This document shows, one piece after another, positions 1 through 5,213 of a DNA stretch of 5,213 nucleotides. How positions within the stretch are numbered: position 1 is the first letter of the stretch; every line of letters begins with the position of its first letter. Source of the DNA: Flavobacteriaceae bacterium. Its GTDB lineage: Bacteria; Bacteroidota; Bacteroidia; Flavobacteriales; Flavobacteriaceae. Both the position numbers and the translations under genes were made by a program. The DNA lies in contig JAGLKH010000410.1 in the NCBI GenBank assembly GCA_023141985.1, positions 1 to 5,213 of the forward strand, given 5' to 3'. Under the pieces are notes generated by a model that had not been told where the DNA came from, did no database searches, and worked only from the letters and a program-made list of their open reading frames with translations.

Positions 1-2
1 GC

Positions 3-326
3 CTATTTAAACATATCCATGCCGGGAATATTTGGCATACCGTCTTTAGCAACTGCCGCTAATTCAGCTTCATTTACAGCTGTAGCACGATCGATAGCTT
101 TATTGAGTGTAAGTATTAAATAATCTTCTAACTGTTCTTTGTCTTCTAACAAAGTATTATCTATAGCAATAGATTTTATGTTTCTGTTAGCGGTTAGGGT
201 GACTTGCAGTAAGTTATCACTACTTTGCTCATCAATTAACACGGTATCTAATCGTTTTTTAGTAGCTTCAACTTTGGCTTGGGTTTCTTTAAGTTTTCCC
301 ATCATTCCCTTTAAATCTCCAAACAT
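3..326 (-). CDS. ybaB: YbaB/EbfC family nucleoid-associated protein
   Basis: A small DNA-binding protein of the YbaB/EbfC family, whose members form dimers that bind and shape chromosomal DNA in the cytoplasm. The 107-residue product fits the usual ~100-110 residues. It opens with [14 protein letters not shown] and a long charged helix (about 8-33, [16 protein letters not shown]), followed by the beta-strand core ([16 protein letters not shown], about 41-56), an acidic [12 protein letters not shown] helix, and a Met/Pro/Gly-rich tail ending [12 protein letters not shown]. That tail is typical of flavobacterial members. The frame stays open upstream to a TTG at 365, but I start at the ATG at 324-326. 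The family normally begins at MFGD, and a good promoter -7 box (353-360) lies inside the would-be extension, so the extra 13 residues are probably not transcribed. The stop is TAG at 3-5, so the gene is complete. It is divergent from the peptidase gene. The family call is firm; the DNA target and physiological role are not known from the sequence. Confidence 0.93.
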   Translation of the reverse strand: MFGDLKGMMGKLKETQAKVEATKKRLDTVLIDEQSSDNLLQVTLTANRNIKSIAIDNTLLEDKEQLEDYLILTLNKAIDRATAVNEAELAAVAKDGMPNIPGMDMFK

Positions 327-352
327 TTGCTGTGTATTTAAAATTTGTTTTG

Positions 353-381
353 CAAATGTATACAATCATTCCATATTTCAA
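353..381 (-). promoter_or_regulatory. Bacteroidota-type promoter of ybaB
   Basis: Reading the minus strand, TTG (381-379) is followed by an 18-nt spacer and TACATTTG (360-353). This matches the Bacteroidota housekeeping consensus TTG-N17-23-TAnnTTTG exactly. Transcription should start near 346-349, leaving a leader of about 20 nt before the ATG at 326. This supports the shorter reading of the gene. Confidence 0.75.
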
Positions 382-411
382 TTAAGAAAGGATTAACAAA
401 AGGACAATAAA

Positions 412-437
412 TTGTACAAATAATAACCCTATTTTTG
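412..437 (+). promoter_or_regulatory. Probable promoter of the S9 peptidase gene
   Basis: TATTTTTG at 430-437 is a full match to the Bacteroidota -7 box TAnnTTTG. It sits 22 nt before the ATG at 460, so the leader would be short, roughly 15 nt. The only nearby -33 candidate is TTG at 412-414, with a 15-nt spacer that is shorter than the usual 17-23. That TTG lies in the 8-bp palindrome TTGTACAA (412-419). The -7 box is well supported; the -33 assignment is weak. Confidence 0.5.
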
Positions 438-459
438 CGCTTTCAATTTAATATAATAT

Positions 460-2517
460 ATGAGTAAATTAATAGTTCCACCAAAAGCTAATATAGTACC
501 CAAACAGCTTGAAATTCATGGAGACTTACGCATAGACGATTACTATTGGCTCAACGATAGAGAAAACCCTGAAGTCACTGATCATTTAGAACAGGAGAAT
601 ACTTATTGCGAAAAAATGATGGCTCATACCCAAGATTTTCAAAAAGATCTGTTTGAAGAAATGAAAGCTCGCATTAAGGAAGATGACGAGTCTGTACCCT
701 ACAAATACAACGGTTATTGGTATATCGTAAAGTTCGAAAAAGGAAAGGATTATCCCATTTATACAAGGAAAAAAGAAACTTTAAAGGCTAAGGAAGAAAT
801 TTTATTCGATTGTAACGAAATGGCTAAAGGCCATTCCTATTTTAAACTCGTCGGAATTAGTGTAAGCCCGGACAATACTTTAGTTTCTTTTGGGTTAGAC
901 ACTGTAGGCCGCAGACAGTATACCATACAAATAAAGAATTTAGTTACAGGCGAAACATATAGCGATTGTATAAAGAACACTACCGGAGGAGCAGCATGGG
1001 CAAACGACAATAAAACATTGTTTTATCCCTCTAAAAATGAACAGACCTTACGTTCTGATAAAATATATAAACACAAGTTTGGTAGTAAAAAAGAAGATGA
1101 GCTGATCTTTACTGAAAAAGACGATACTTTTGGAACTACAGTTTATAAAACAAAATCAAGAAAATATATTGTTATTGCAAGTTATAGTACGCTTACAACC
1201 GAATTTCAAATATTAAATGCAAGTACTCCGAAAGATAAGTTTAAAATCTTTCAACCAAGAGTTAGGGGTTTAGAATACAGCATTAACCATTTTGAAAACG
1301 AGTTTTATATCGTTACAAATGCTGATAAAGCGACTAACTTCAAACTTATGAAAACCAGTGAAGAAACTACCGGGATTTCAAACTGGTCAGTCGTTATTGC
1401 ACATAGAAAAGATGTGCTTTTAGAAGGAATAGACATTTTTAAAGATTTTTTAGTAATTAGCGAAAGACGTGATGGATTAAACAAAATTAGAATTAGACCT
1501 TGGGATAATTCTGAAGAATATTATTTACCATTCGATAATGAAACGTATACAGCCTATACAAGTACAAATATAGATTTTGACACCAAAATCTTGCGTTATA
1601 GTTATAATTCGTTAACAACACCTGCTTCGGTTATAGATTTCGATATGCTTACAAAAACCAAAGAGGTAAAGAAAGAACAAGAAGTTTTAGGCGGAAAATT
1701 TAAAAAGGAAAATTATGTTTCCAAACGTGTTTGGGCCACTGCCCAGGACGGAACCAAAATTCCAATTTCTTTAGTGCATCATCGGGACACTCAAAAAAAT
1801 GAATCTACACCATTGTTATTATATGCATATGGTTCTTATGGATCCACTATAGACCCTTATTTTTCAACAATTAGATTGAGCTTGTTAGACAGAGGTTTTG
1901 TGTATGCCATTGCACATGTAAGAGGAAGCGAGTACTTAGGACGACAATGGTACGATAACGGGAAACTGATTCATAAAAAGAATACATTTAGCGATTTTAT
2001 ATCCTGTTCTAAATTCTTAATTGAAGAAGGCTATACTTCAGCAAAACACCATTATGCAATGGGAGGAAGCGCAGGAGGATTGCTAATGGGAGTTATAGTT
2101 AATTTAGCTTCCGAACTCTATAATGGAGTTGTTGCACAAGTGCCTTTTGTAGATGTAATTACTACGATGTTAGACGGTAGTATTCCACTAACCACAGGAG
2201 AATATGATGAATGGGGAAATCCAAATGATAAAGTATATTACGATTATATCAAGTCATACTCTCCTTACGACAATGTTGAAGAAAAGAATTATCCAAACCT
2301 ATTAGTTACAGCGGGATTACACGATTCGCAAGTGCAATATTGGGAGCCTGTGAAATGGGTAGCAAAATTGAGAACTATAAAAAAATCTAACCATATCTTA
2401 TTGCTTAAAACTAATATGAAAGCAGGTCATGGTGGTGCTTCCGGACGTTTTGAGACTCTAAAAGAAGATGCATTAGAATATGCCTTTTTATTAGATTTGG
2501 AAGGTAAAAACAAGTAA
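460..2517 (+). CDS. ptrB: Oligopeptidase B-type S9 serine peptidase
   Basis: A prolyl-oligopeptidase family (S9A) enzyme closest to oligopeptidase B, which cleaves short peptides after Arg or Lys. No signal peptide or membrane segment is visible, so a cytoplasmic role in peptide turnover is likely. The 685 residues match the usual ~680-720. The N-terminal part (about 1-75, with DDYYWLNDRENPEV) leads into a beta-propeller (about 75-410) that gates the active site, then the alpha/beta-hydrolase domain (about 411-685). The catalytic triad is visible: Ser537 in GGSAGG, Asp622 in GLHDSQV and His657 in KAGHGG. The motifs HVRGSEYLGRQWYDNGK and LTTGEYDEWGNP are hallmarks of oligopeptidase B rather than prolyl oligopeptidase. 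By register with the enteric enzyme, the acidic P1 pocket pair would be Glu581 and Asp583, and the P2 pair Asp465 and Tyr467. The start at 460 lies just after a -7 box, and the N-terminus aligns with the family without an extension. The gene has its own promoter and appears monocistronic. Confidence 0.92.
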   Translation: MSKLIVPPKANIVPKQLEIHGDLRIDDYYWLNDRENPEVTDHLEQENTYCEKMMAHTQDFQKDLFEEMKARIKEDDESVPYKYNGYWYIVKFEKGKDYPIYTRKKETLKAKEEILFDCNEMAKGHSYFKLVGISVSPDNTLVSFGLDTVGRRQYTIQIKNLVTGETYSDCIKNTTGGAAWANDNKTLFYPSKNEQTLRSDKIYKHKFGSKKEDELIFTEKDDTFGTTVYKTKSRKYIVIASYSTLTTEFQILNASTPKDKFKIFQPRVRGLEYSINHFENEFYIVTNADKATNFKLMKTSEETTGISNWSVVIAHRKDVLLEGIDIFKDFLVISERRDGLNKIRIRPWDNSEEYYLPFDNETYTAYTSTNIDFDTKILRYSYNSLTTPASVIDFDMLTKTKEVKKEQEVLGGKFKKENYVSKRVWATAQDGTKIPISLVHHRDTQKNESTPLLLYAYGSYGSTIDPYFSTIRLSLLDRGFVYAIAHVRGSEYLGRQWYDNGKLIHKKNTFSDFISCSKFLIEEGYTSAKHHYAMGGSAGGLLMGVIVNLASELYNGVVAQVPFVDVITTMLDGSIPLTTGEYDEWGNPNDKVYYDYIKSYSPYDNVEEKNYPNLLVTAGLHDSQVQYWEPVKWVAKLRTIKKSNHILLLKTNMKAGHGGASGRFETLKEDALEYAFLLDLEGKNK

Positions 2518-2538
2518 TTTCAAAAATTTATTTTATTT

Positions 2539-2572
2539 TTGCCAAGTTTAAAAGTTACATTTAATAAATTTG
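2539..2572 (+). promoter_or_regulatory. Probable promoter of the cysteate synthase-like gene
   Basis: TAAATTTG at 2565-2572 fits the Bacteroidota -7 box TAnnTTTG. TTG at 2539-2541 lies 23 nt upstream, at the long end of the accepted -33 spacing. The start of transcription would fall near 2579, about 13 nt before the ATG at 2592. A second -7-like box, TATTTTTG (2534-2541), has no suitably spaced TTG and is less likely. An inverted repeat overlaps the preferred box. Confidence 0.5.
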
Positions 2573-2577
2573 TAACT
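2553..2577. promoter_or_regulatory. Inverted repeat over the -7 box (possible operator)
   Basis: AGTTACA (2553-2559) and TGTAACT (2571-2577) are perfect 7-bp inverted arms separated by 11 A/T bases. The right arm overlaps the end of the -7 box and the region just before the expected transcription start, where a repressor dimer could block the promoter. The symmetry is directly visible. A role as an operator is inference, since no regulator gene is nearby and no T-tract follows that would make it a terminator. Confidence 0.35.
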
Positions 2578-2591
2578 CATAATAATATTTT

Positions 2592-3632
2592 ATGAAACAA
2601 AGCAAACAAGTATTTGATAACGTGTTGGACCTTATAGGAAATACACCACTTATTAAATTAAATAAAGTAACTTCAGATTTTGAAGGTGAATATTTAGCAA
2701 AAGTAGAAGCCTTTAACCCTGGACACTCCACAAAAGATAGAATAGCACTTTATATTATTGAAGAAGCAGAGAAAAGAGGAATTCTTTCTCCCGGAAGTAC
2801 AATTATAGAAACTACATCCGGTAATACAGGTTTTAGTATTGCTATGGTTAGTATTATTAAAGGCTATGAATGTATTTTAGCAGTAACTTCAAAATCTTCG
2901 ACAGATAAAATTGATATGCTTAAAACTATGGGAGCAAAGGTCTATGTCTGTCCGGCTCATGTTAGTGCAGATGATCCAAGATCCTATTATCAAGTTGCAA
3001 AACGATTGCATGAAGAAATAAGAGGCTCAGTCTATATTAATCAATATTTTAATGCTTTAAATATTGAAGCCCATTATAAAACTACAGGTCCGGAAATTTG
3101 GTCACAAACCGAAGGAAAAATCACACATTTAGTAGCTTGTAGTGGTACTGGTGGAACTATTTCCGGTACAGCAAAATATCTAAAAGAACAAAATCCGGAT
3201 ATAAAAATTATTGGTGTAGATGCATTTGGTTCAGTATTACAAAAATACCATGAAACTCGTGAGTTTGATGCCAGTGAAATTTATCCATATAGAATAGAAG
3301 GTCTGGGTAAAAATTTAATTCCAACTGCAACAGATTTTGACCTTATCGATAAGTTTATTAAAGTATCTGACGAAGAAAGTGCTCATACAAGTAGAGAAAT
3401 AGCAAGAACCGAAGGTTTATTTGTTGGTTACACAAGTGGTGCCGCCTTGCAAGCAGTGAAGCAGCTTAATAACTTGGGGGAATTTAAAAAAGAAGACAAA
3501 ATTGTTATTATTTTTCCAGATCATGGATCTCGATATATGAGTAAAATATTTAATGATAAATGGATGGAAGAACAAGGATTTTTTGATAGTAAAAATGAAG
3601 CAACAGTAAAAAACATACAACATATAAACTAA
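2592..3632 (+). CDS. CBS/CysK-family PLP synthase, probable cysteate synthase
   Basis: A fold-type II PLP enzyme catalysing beta-replacement on a serine-derived substrate. The PLP lysine is Lys48 in [10 protein letters not shown]. The substrate-binding loop is TSGNTG (75-80), the phosphate-binding glycine loop is SGTGGTISG (184-192), and the residues facing the cofactor ring lie in GYTSGAA (279-285). The C-terminal [15 protein letters not shown] resembles the end of the cystathionine beta-synthase catalytic core more than CysK. Neither an N-terminal haem region nor C-terminal CBS (Bateman) domains are present; at 346 residues it is a bare catalytic unit. By motif alone it could be cysteine synthase, cystathionine beta-synthase or cysteate synthase. 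The next gene is an alpha-oxoamine synthase of the type that condenses cysteate with an acyl-CoA, so I favour cysteate synthase (O-phosphoserine plus sulfite giving L-cysteate) for capnine-type sulfonolipids. I recall capnine cysteate synthases being CBS-like but cannot confirm orthology here. The family is firm; the substrate is inferred. Confidence 0.85.
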   Translation: MKQSKQVFDNVLDLIGNTPLIKLNKVTSDFEGEYLAKVEAFNPGHSTKDRIALYIIEEAEKRGILSPGSTIIETTSGNTGFSIAMVSIIKGYECILAVTSKSSTDKIDMLKTMGAKVYVCPAHVSADDPRSYYQVAKRLHEEIRGSVYINQYFNALNIEAHYKTTGPEIWSQTEGKITHLVACSGTGGTISGTAKYLKEQNPDIKIIGVDAFGSVLQKYHETREFDASEIYPYRIEGLGKNLIPTATDFDLIDKFIKVSDEESAHTSREIARTEGLFVGYTSGAALQAVKQLNNLGEFKKEDKIVIIFPDHGSRYMSKIFNDKWMEEQGFFDSKNEATVKNIQHIN

Positions 3633-3650
3633 CAGCAATTATAAATTAAG

Positions 3651-3692
3651 AACCTGTAATATTTTTTATGTAAAGATATTACAGGTTTTTTT
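3651..3692 (+). terminator. Strong intrinsic terminator after the synthase gene
   Basis: AACCTGTAATAT (3651-3662) pairs perfectly with ATATTACAGGTT (3676-3687). Four more pairs (TTTT with AAAG, one of them G-U) could extend the stem to about 16 bp with a 5-nt loop. A run of seven T (3686-3692) overlaps the end of the stem. It lies 18 nt after the TAA of the synthase gene and should end that transcript before the downstream acyltransferase gene. Confidence 0.88.
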
Positions 3693-3732
3693 ATGTTATA
3701 AACAGGTGTAAATAAAATTATTATGTTGTAAA
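3691..3732. repeat. Pair of near-identical 12-bp direct repeats
   Basis: TTATGTTATAAA (3691-3702) and TTATGTTGTAAA (3721-3732) match at 11 of 12 bases with a 30-bp offset. They lie between the terminator and the acyltransferase start. In AT-rich DNA this may be chance; if real, it could be a paired binding site in the leader or promoter of the downstream gene. No clear TAnnTTTG box was found in this 89-bp gap. Confidence 0.25.
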
Positions 3733-3781
3733 AATTTAATTGATTAAATTAGCTCCAACTAAACTAATTGACGATTAACAG

Positions 3782-5041
3782 ATGAAGGATTTATTTGAAA
3801 AGATATACAGAGATAAAGGGCCATTAGGCAAATGGGCTTCTCATGCTGAAGGCTATTTTGTATTCCCTAAACTTGAAGGACAAATTTCTAACAGAATGAA
3901 ATTTCAAGGAAAAGATGTAATTACCTGGAGTATAAATGATTATCTTGGTTTAGCTAACCACCCGGAAGTTAGAAAGGTAGATGCAGAAGCAGGAATAGAA
4001 TATGGTTCAGCTTATCCAATGGGAGCTCGTATGATGTCTGGTCATACTTCTCTTCACGAACAATTACAAGACGAGCTAGCTGCGTTTGTTAGTAAAGAAT
4101 CATCCTATTTATTAAATTTTGGTTATCAAGGAATGGTTTCCACAATTGATGCATTAGTTACTAAAAATGATATTATTGTTTATGATGTTGATGCACATGC
4201 TTGTATTATTGATGGTGTACGTTTGCACATGGGAAAACGATTCACTTATAGGCACAATGATATTGAGAGTATAGAAAAAAACCTTGATAGAGCAACTAAA
4301 ATGGCTGCACAAACAGGAGGTGGAATTTTAGTAATTACCGAAGGTGTTTTTGGAATGAGAGGAGAACAAGGAAGATTAAAAGAAATTGTTGCTCTTAAAA
4401 AAGACTTTAATTTTAGGTTACTTGTTGATGATGCTCATGGATTTGGTACTTTAGGAAAAACCGGTGCTGGAGCTGGAGAAGAGCAAGGTGTACAAGATGA
4501 TATAGATGTGTATTTTGCAACTTTTGCCAAATCAATGGCAGGAACAGGAGCTTTTATAGCAGCAGATAAAGAAATAATTGATTACTTAAAATATAACTTA
4601 CGTTCGCAAATGTTTGCCAAATCTCTACAAATGCAATTAGTAGTTGGAGCACTAAAACGTTTGGATATGTTAAGAACAATGCCGGAATTAAAAGAAAACC
4701 TCTGGAAAATTGTTAATGCATTACAATCTGGATTAAAAGAACGTGGTTTTGATATTGGTACAACACAAAGTTGTGTGACTCCTGTATTTTTACAAGGGAG
4801 TGTTCCAGAAGCAATGGCGTTGGTAAGAGACTTGAGAGAAAATCATGGTATTTTCTGCTCTATTGTAGTCTATCCTGTTGTTCCTAAAGGTGTTATTTTA
4901 TTAAGAATGATTCCTACAGCTACACATACTTTAGAGGATGTTGAAGAAACTCTAGTAGCATTTTCAGCAATTAGAGAACGATTAAAAAACGGAACCTATA
5001 AAAGATTATCAGCTGCTGTTGTTGCAGAATTAGGAGAATAA
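3782..5041 (+). CDS. Alpha-oxoamine synthase, probable cysteate acyltransferase
   Basis: A fold-type I PLP enzyme of the alpha-oxoamine synthase family (relatives: BioF, Kbl, serine palmitoyltransferase), which condenses an amino acid with an acyl-CoA and releases CO2 and CoA. Visible landmarks are NDYLGLANHPEV (52-63), the PLP-stacking His139 in DAHACIIDG, Asp216 and His219 in VDDAHGFG, and the Schiff-base Lys250 in TFAKSMAGTGAF. The 419 residues are somewhat longer than BioF (~385-400), mainly through extra N-terminal (MKDLFEKIYRDKGPLGKW) and C-terminal sequence. There is no signal peptide or transmembrane helix, so it probably acts at the cytoplasmic face of the membrane. As I recall, the sequence closely matches the flavobacterial enzyme shown to be needed for capnine synthesis and efficient gliding in Flavobacterium johnsoniae. 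With the cysteate synthase-like gene just upstream, I infer that it joins L-cysteate to an iso-fatty acyl-CoA to give 3-dehydrocapnine. Serine palmitoyltransferase is the main alternative. The ATG at 3782 gives the expected family N-terminus; no ribosome-binding site or good promoter is evident. Confidence 0.88.
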   Translation: MKDLFEKIYRDKGPLGKWASHAEGYFVFPKLEGQISNRMKFQGKDVITWSINDYLGLANHPEVRKVDAEAGIEYGSAYPMGARMMSGHTSLHEQLQDELAAFVSKESSYLLNFGYQGMVSTIDALVTKNDIIVYDVDAHACIIDGVRLHMGKRFTYRHNDIESIEKNLDRATKMAAQTGGGILVITEGVFGMRGEQGRLKEIVALKKDFNFRLLVDDAHGFGTLGKTGAGAGEEQGVQDDIDVYFATFAKSMAGTGAFIAADKEIIDYLKYNLRSQMFAKSLQMQLVVGALKRLDMLRTMPELKENLWKIVNALQSGLKERGFDIGTTQSCVTPVFLQGSVPEAMALVRDLRENHGIFCSIVVYPVVPKGVILLRMIPTATHTLEDVEETLVAFSAIRERLKNGTYKRLSAAVVAELGE

Positions 5042-5065
5042 CAAAAAAACTATAATTAAGTAAAA

Positions 5066-5213
5066 GGAGCTGTCTAAAAAGTTGTCATTGCCTTTAGATT
5101 AGCGAGAAACAAAATACATTTTGTTACGAAGGGAGCAGCATAGCTGTGAAGCAATCTGTTTATCCTGAGTTTCTCCCGTCCCGATAGCTATCGGGATAAA
5201 AGATTACTTCAGT
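5066..5213. repeat. Left part of an interspersed hairpin-rich repeat, MITE-like
   Basis: No gene is present after 5041. From about 5066 the DNA becomes less AT-rich and densely structured. It opens with GGAGCTGTCTAAAAAG, which resembles terminal repeats of some Bacteroidota insertion sequences, then GTCATTGC (5084-5091), AACAAAAT-AC-ATTTTGTT (5108-5125), an imperfect hairpin (5148-5165 with 5194-5210) and a perfect palindrome (5179-5196). GTCATTGC followed by GAAGCAATCT recalls a repeat family common between genes in flavobacterial genomes. The complementary right end (GCAATGAC and beyond) would lie outside the window, so the boundaries are guesses. No transposase reading frame is seen. The structure is directly visible; membership of a mobile or interspersed family is inference. 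Confidence 0.5.
5148..5210. repeat. Imperfect hairpin containing a perfect 18-bp palindrome
   Basis: GAAGCAATCTGTTTATCC (5148-5165) pairs with GGATAAAAGATTACTTC (5194-5210) at 16 of 17 positions, with one C/A mismatch and one bulged G. Between them, and overlapping the second arm by three bases, is the perfect palindrome TCCCGATAGCTATCGGGA (5179-5196). The two folds compete for 5194-5196. No T-run follows, so it is not a classical terminator, although it could slow polymerase or protect the 3' end of the upstream mRNA. Confidence 0.7.

Noticed and set aside
139..396. 85-residue open frame on the plus strand opposite ybaB
   Set aside because: It lies almost wholly antisense to a well-conserved YbaB gene, has no recognisable family features, and is best explained as a shadow frame.
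2521..2541. Short inverted repeat CAAAAAT / ATTTTTG after the peptidase gene as a terminator
   Set aside because: The 7-bp stem has one G-C pair, the loop is A/T only, and no T-tract follows; it is too weak to call. No convincing terminator was found for the peptidase gene.
3417..3638. 73-residue open frame on the minus strand inside the synthase gene
   Set aside because: It is antisense to the conserved C-terminal part of the synthase; its aromatic and Lys-rich composition is what reverse-strand AT-rich coding DNA gives.
3726..3752. TTG-N16-TAAATTAG as promoter of the acyltransferase gene
   Set aside because: The -7 box misses two of the consensus bases of TAnnTTTG and the spacing is short; in DNA this AT-rich such a match is expected by chance.
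3782..5041. Annotation as biotin-pathway BioF or threonine-pathway Kbl
   Set aside because: All three share the PLP motifs, but the extra terminal sequences, the adjacent CBS-like synthase and the absence of biotin or threonine catabolic neighbours favour the lipid acyltransferase.
5066..5213. Short structured repeats at the right end as a CRISPR array or RNA gene
   Set aside because: There is no regularly spaced direct repeat with spacers and no tRNA cloverleaf or rRNA signature; the symmetry is inverted, as in a hairpin repeat.

Overview
The window looks like chromosomal DNA of a member of the Flavobacteriia (phylum Bacteroidota). It is strongly AT-rich. Its start codons lack clear Shine-Dalgarno sequences and sit behind A/T-rich leaders. 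Three intergenic regions carry the Bacteroidota-type -7 box TAnnTTTG, and the proteins resemble flavobacterial families. I cannot name a genus from the sequence alone.

Layout: the left end holds a small minus-strand gene for a YbaB/EbfC nucleoid-associated protein (3-326). It shares a divergent promoter region with a plus-strand oligopeptidase B-type serine peptidase of family S9 (460-2517). Next comes a PLP-dependent fold-type II beta-replacement enzyme of the cysteine synthase/cystathionine beta-synthase family (2592-3632), with its own promoter and an inverted repeat over the -7 box. A strong intrinsic terminator (3651-3692) follows, and then a PLP-dependent alpha-oxoamine synthase (3782-5041). 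The last ~150 bp (from about 5066) hold no gene. They contain what looks like the left part of an interspersed, hairpin-rich repeat that runs off the window.

The most informative feature is the pairing of the two PLP enzymes. In gliding Bacteroidota, capnine-type sulfonolipids are made by forming L-cysteate (phosphoserine plus sulfite) and condensing it with an iso-branched acyl-CoA. The enzyme types for those two steps are a CBS/CysK-like synthase and an alpha-oxoamine synthase, which is what lies here side by side. I therefore read 2592-5041 as the cysteate synthase and cysteate fatty-acyltransferase of sulfonolipid synthesis. The reductase for the third step is not in the window. The pathway itself is already known. 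What deserves a second look is the local detail: the terminator between the two genes, the operator-like palindrome, active-site variants in the synthase and peptidase, and the repeat at the right edge. I found no evidence of a wholly undescribed system.
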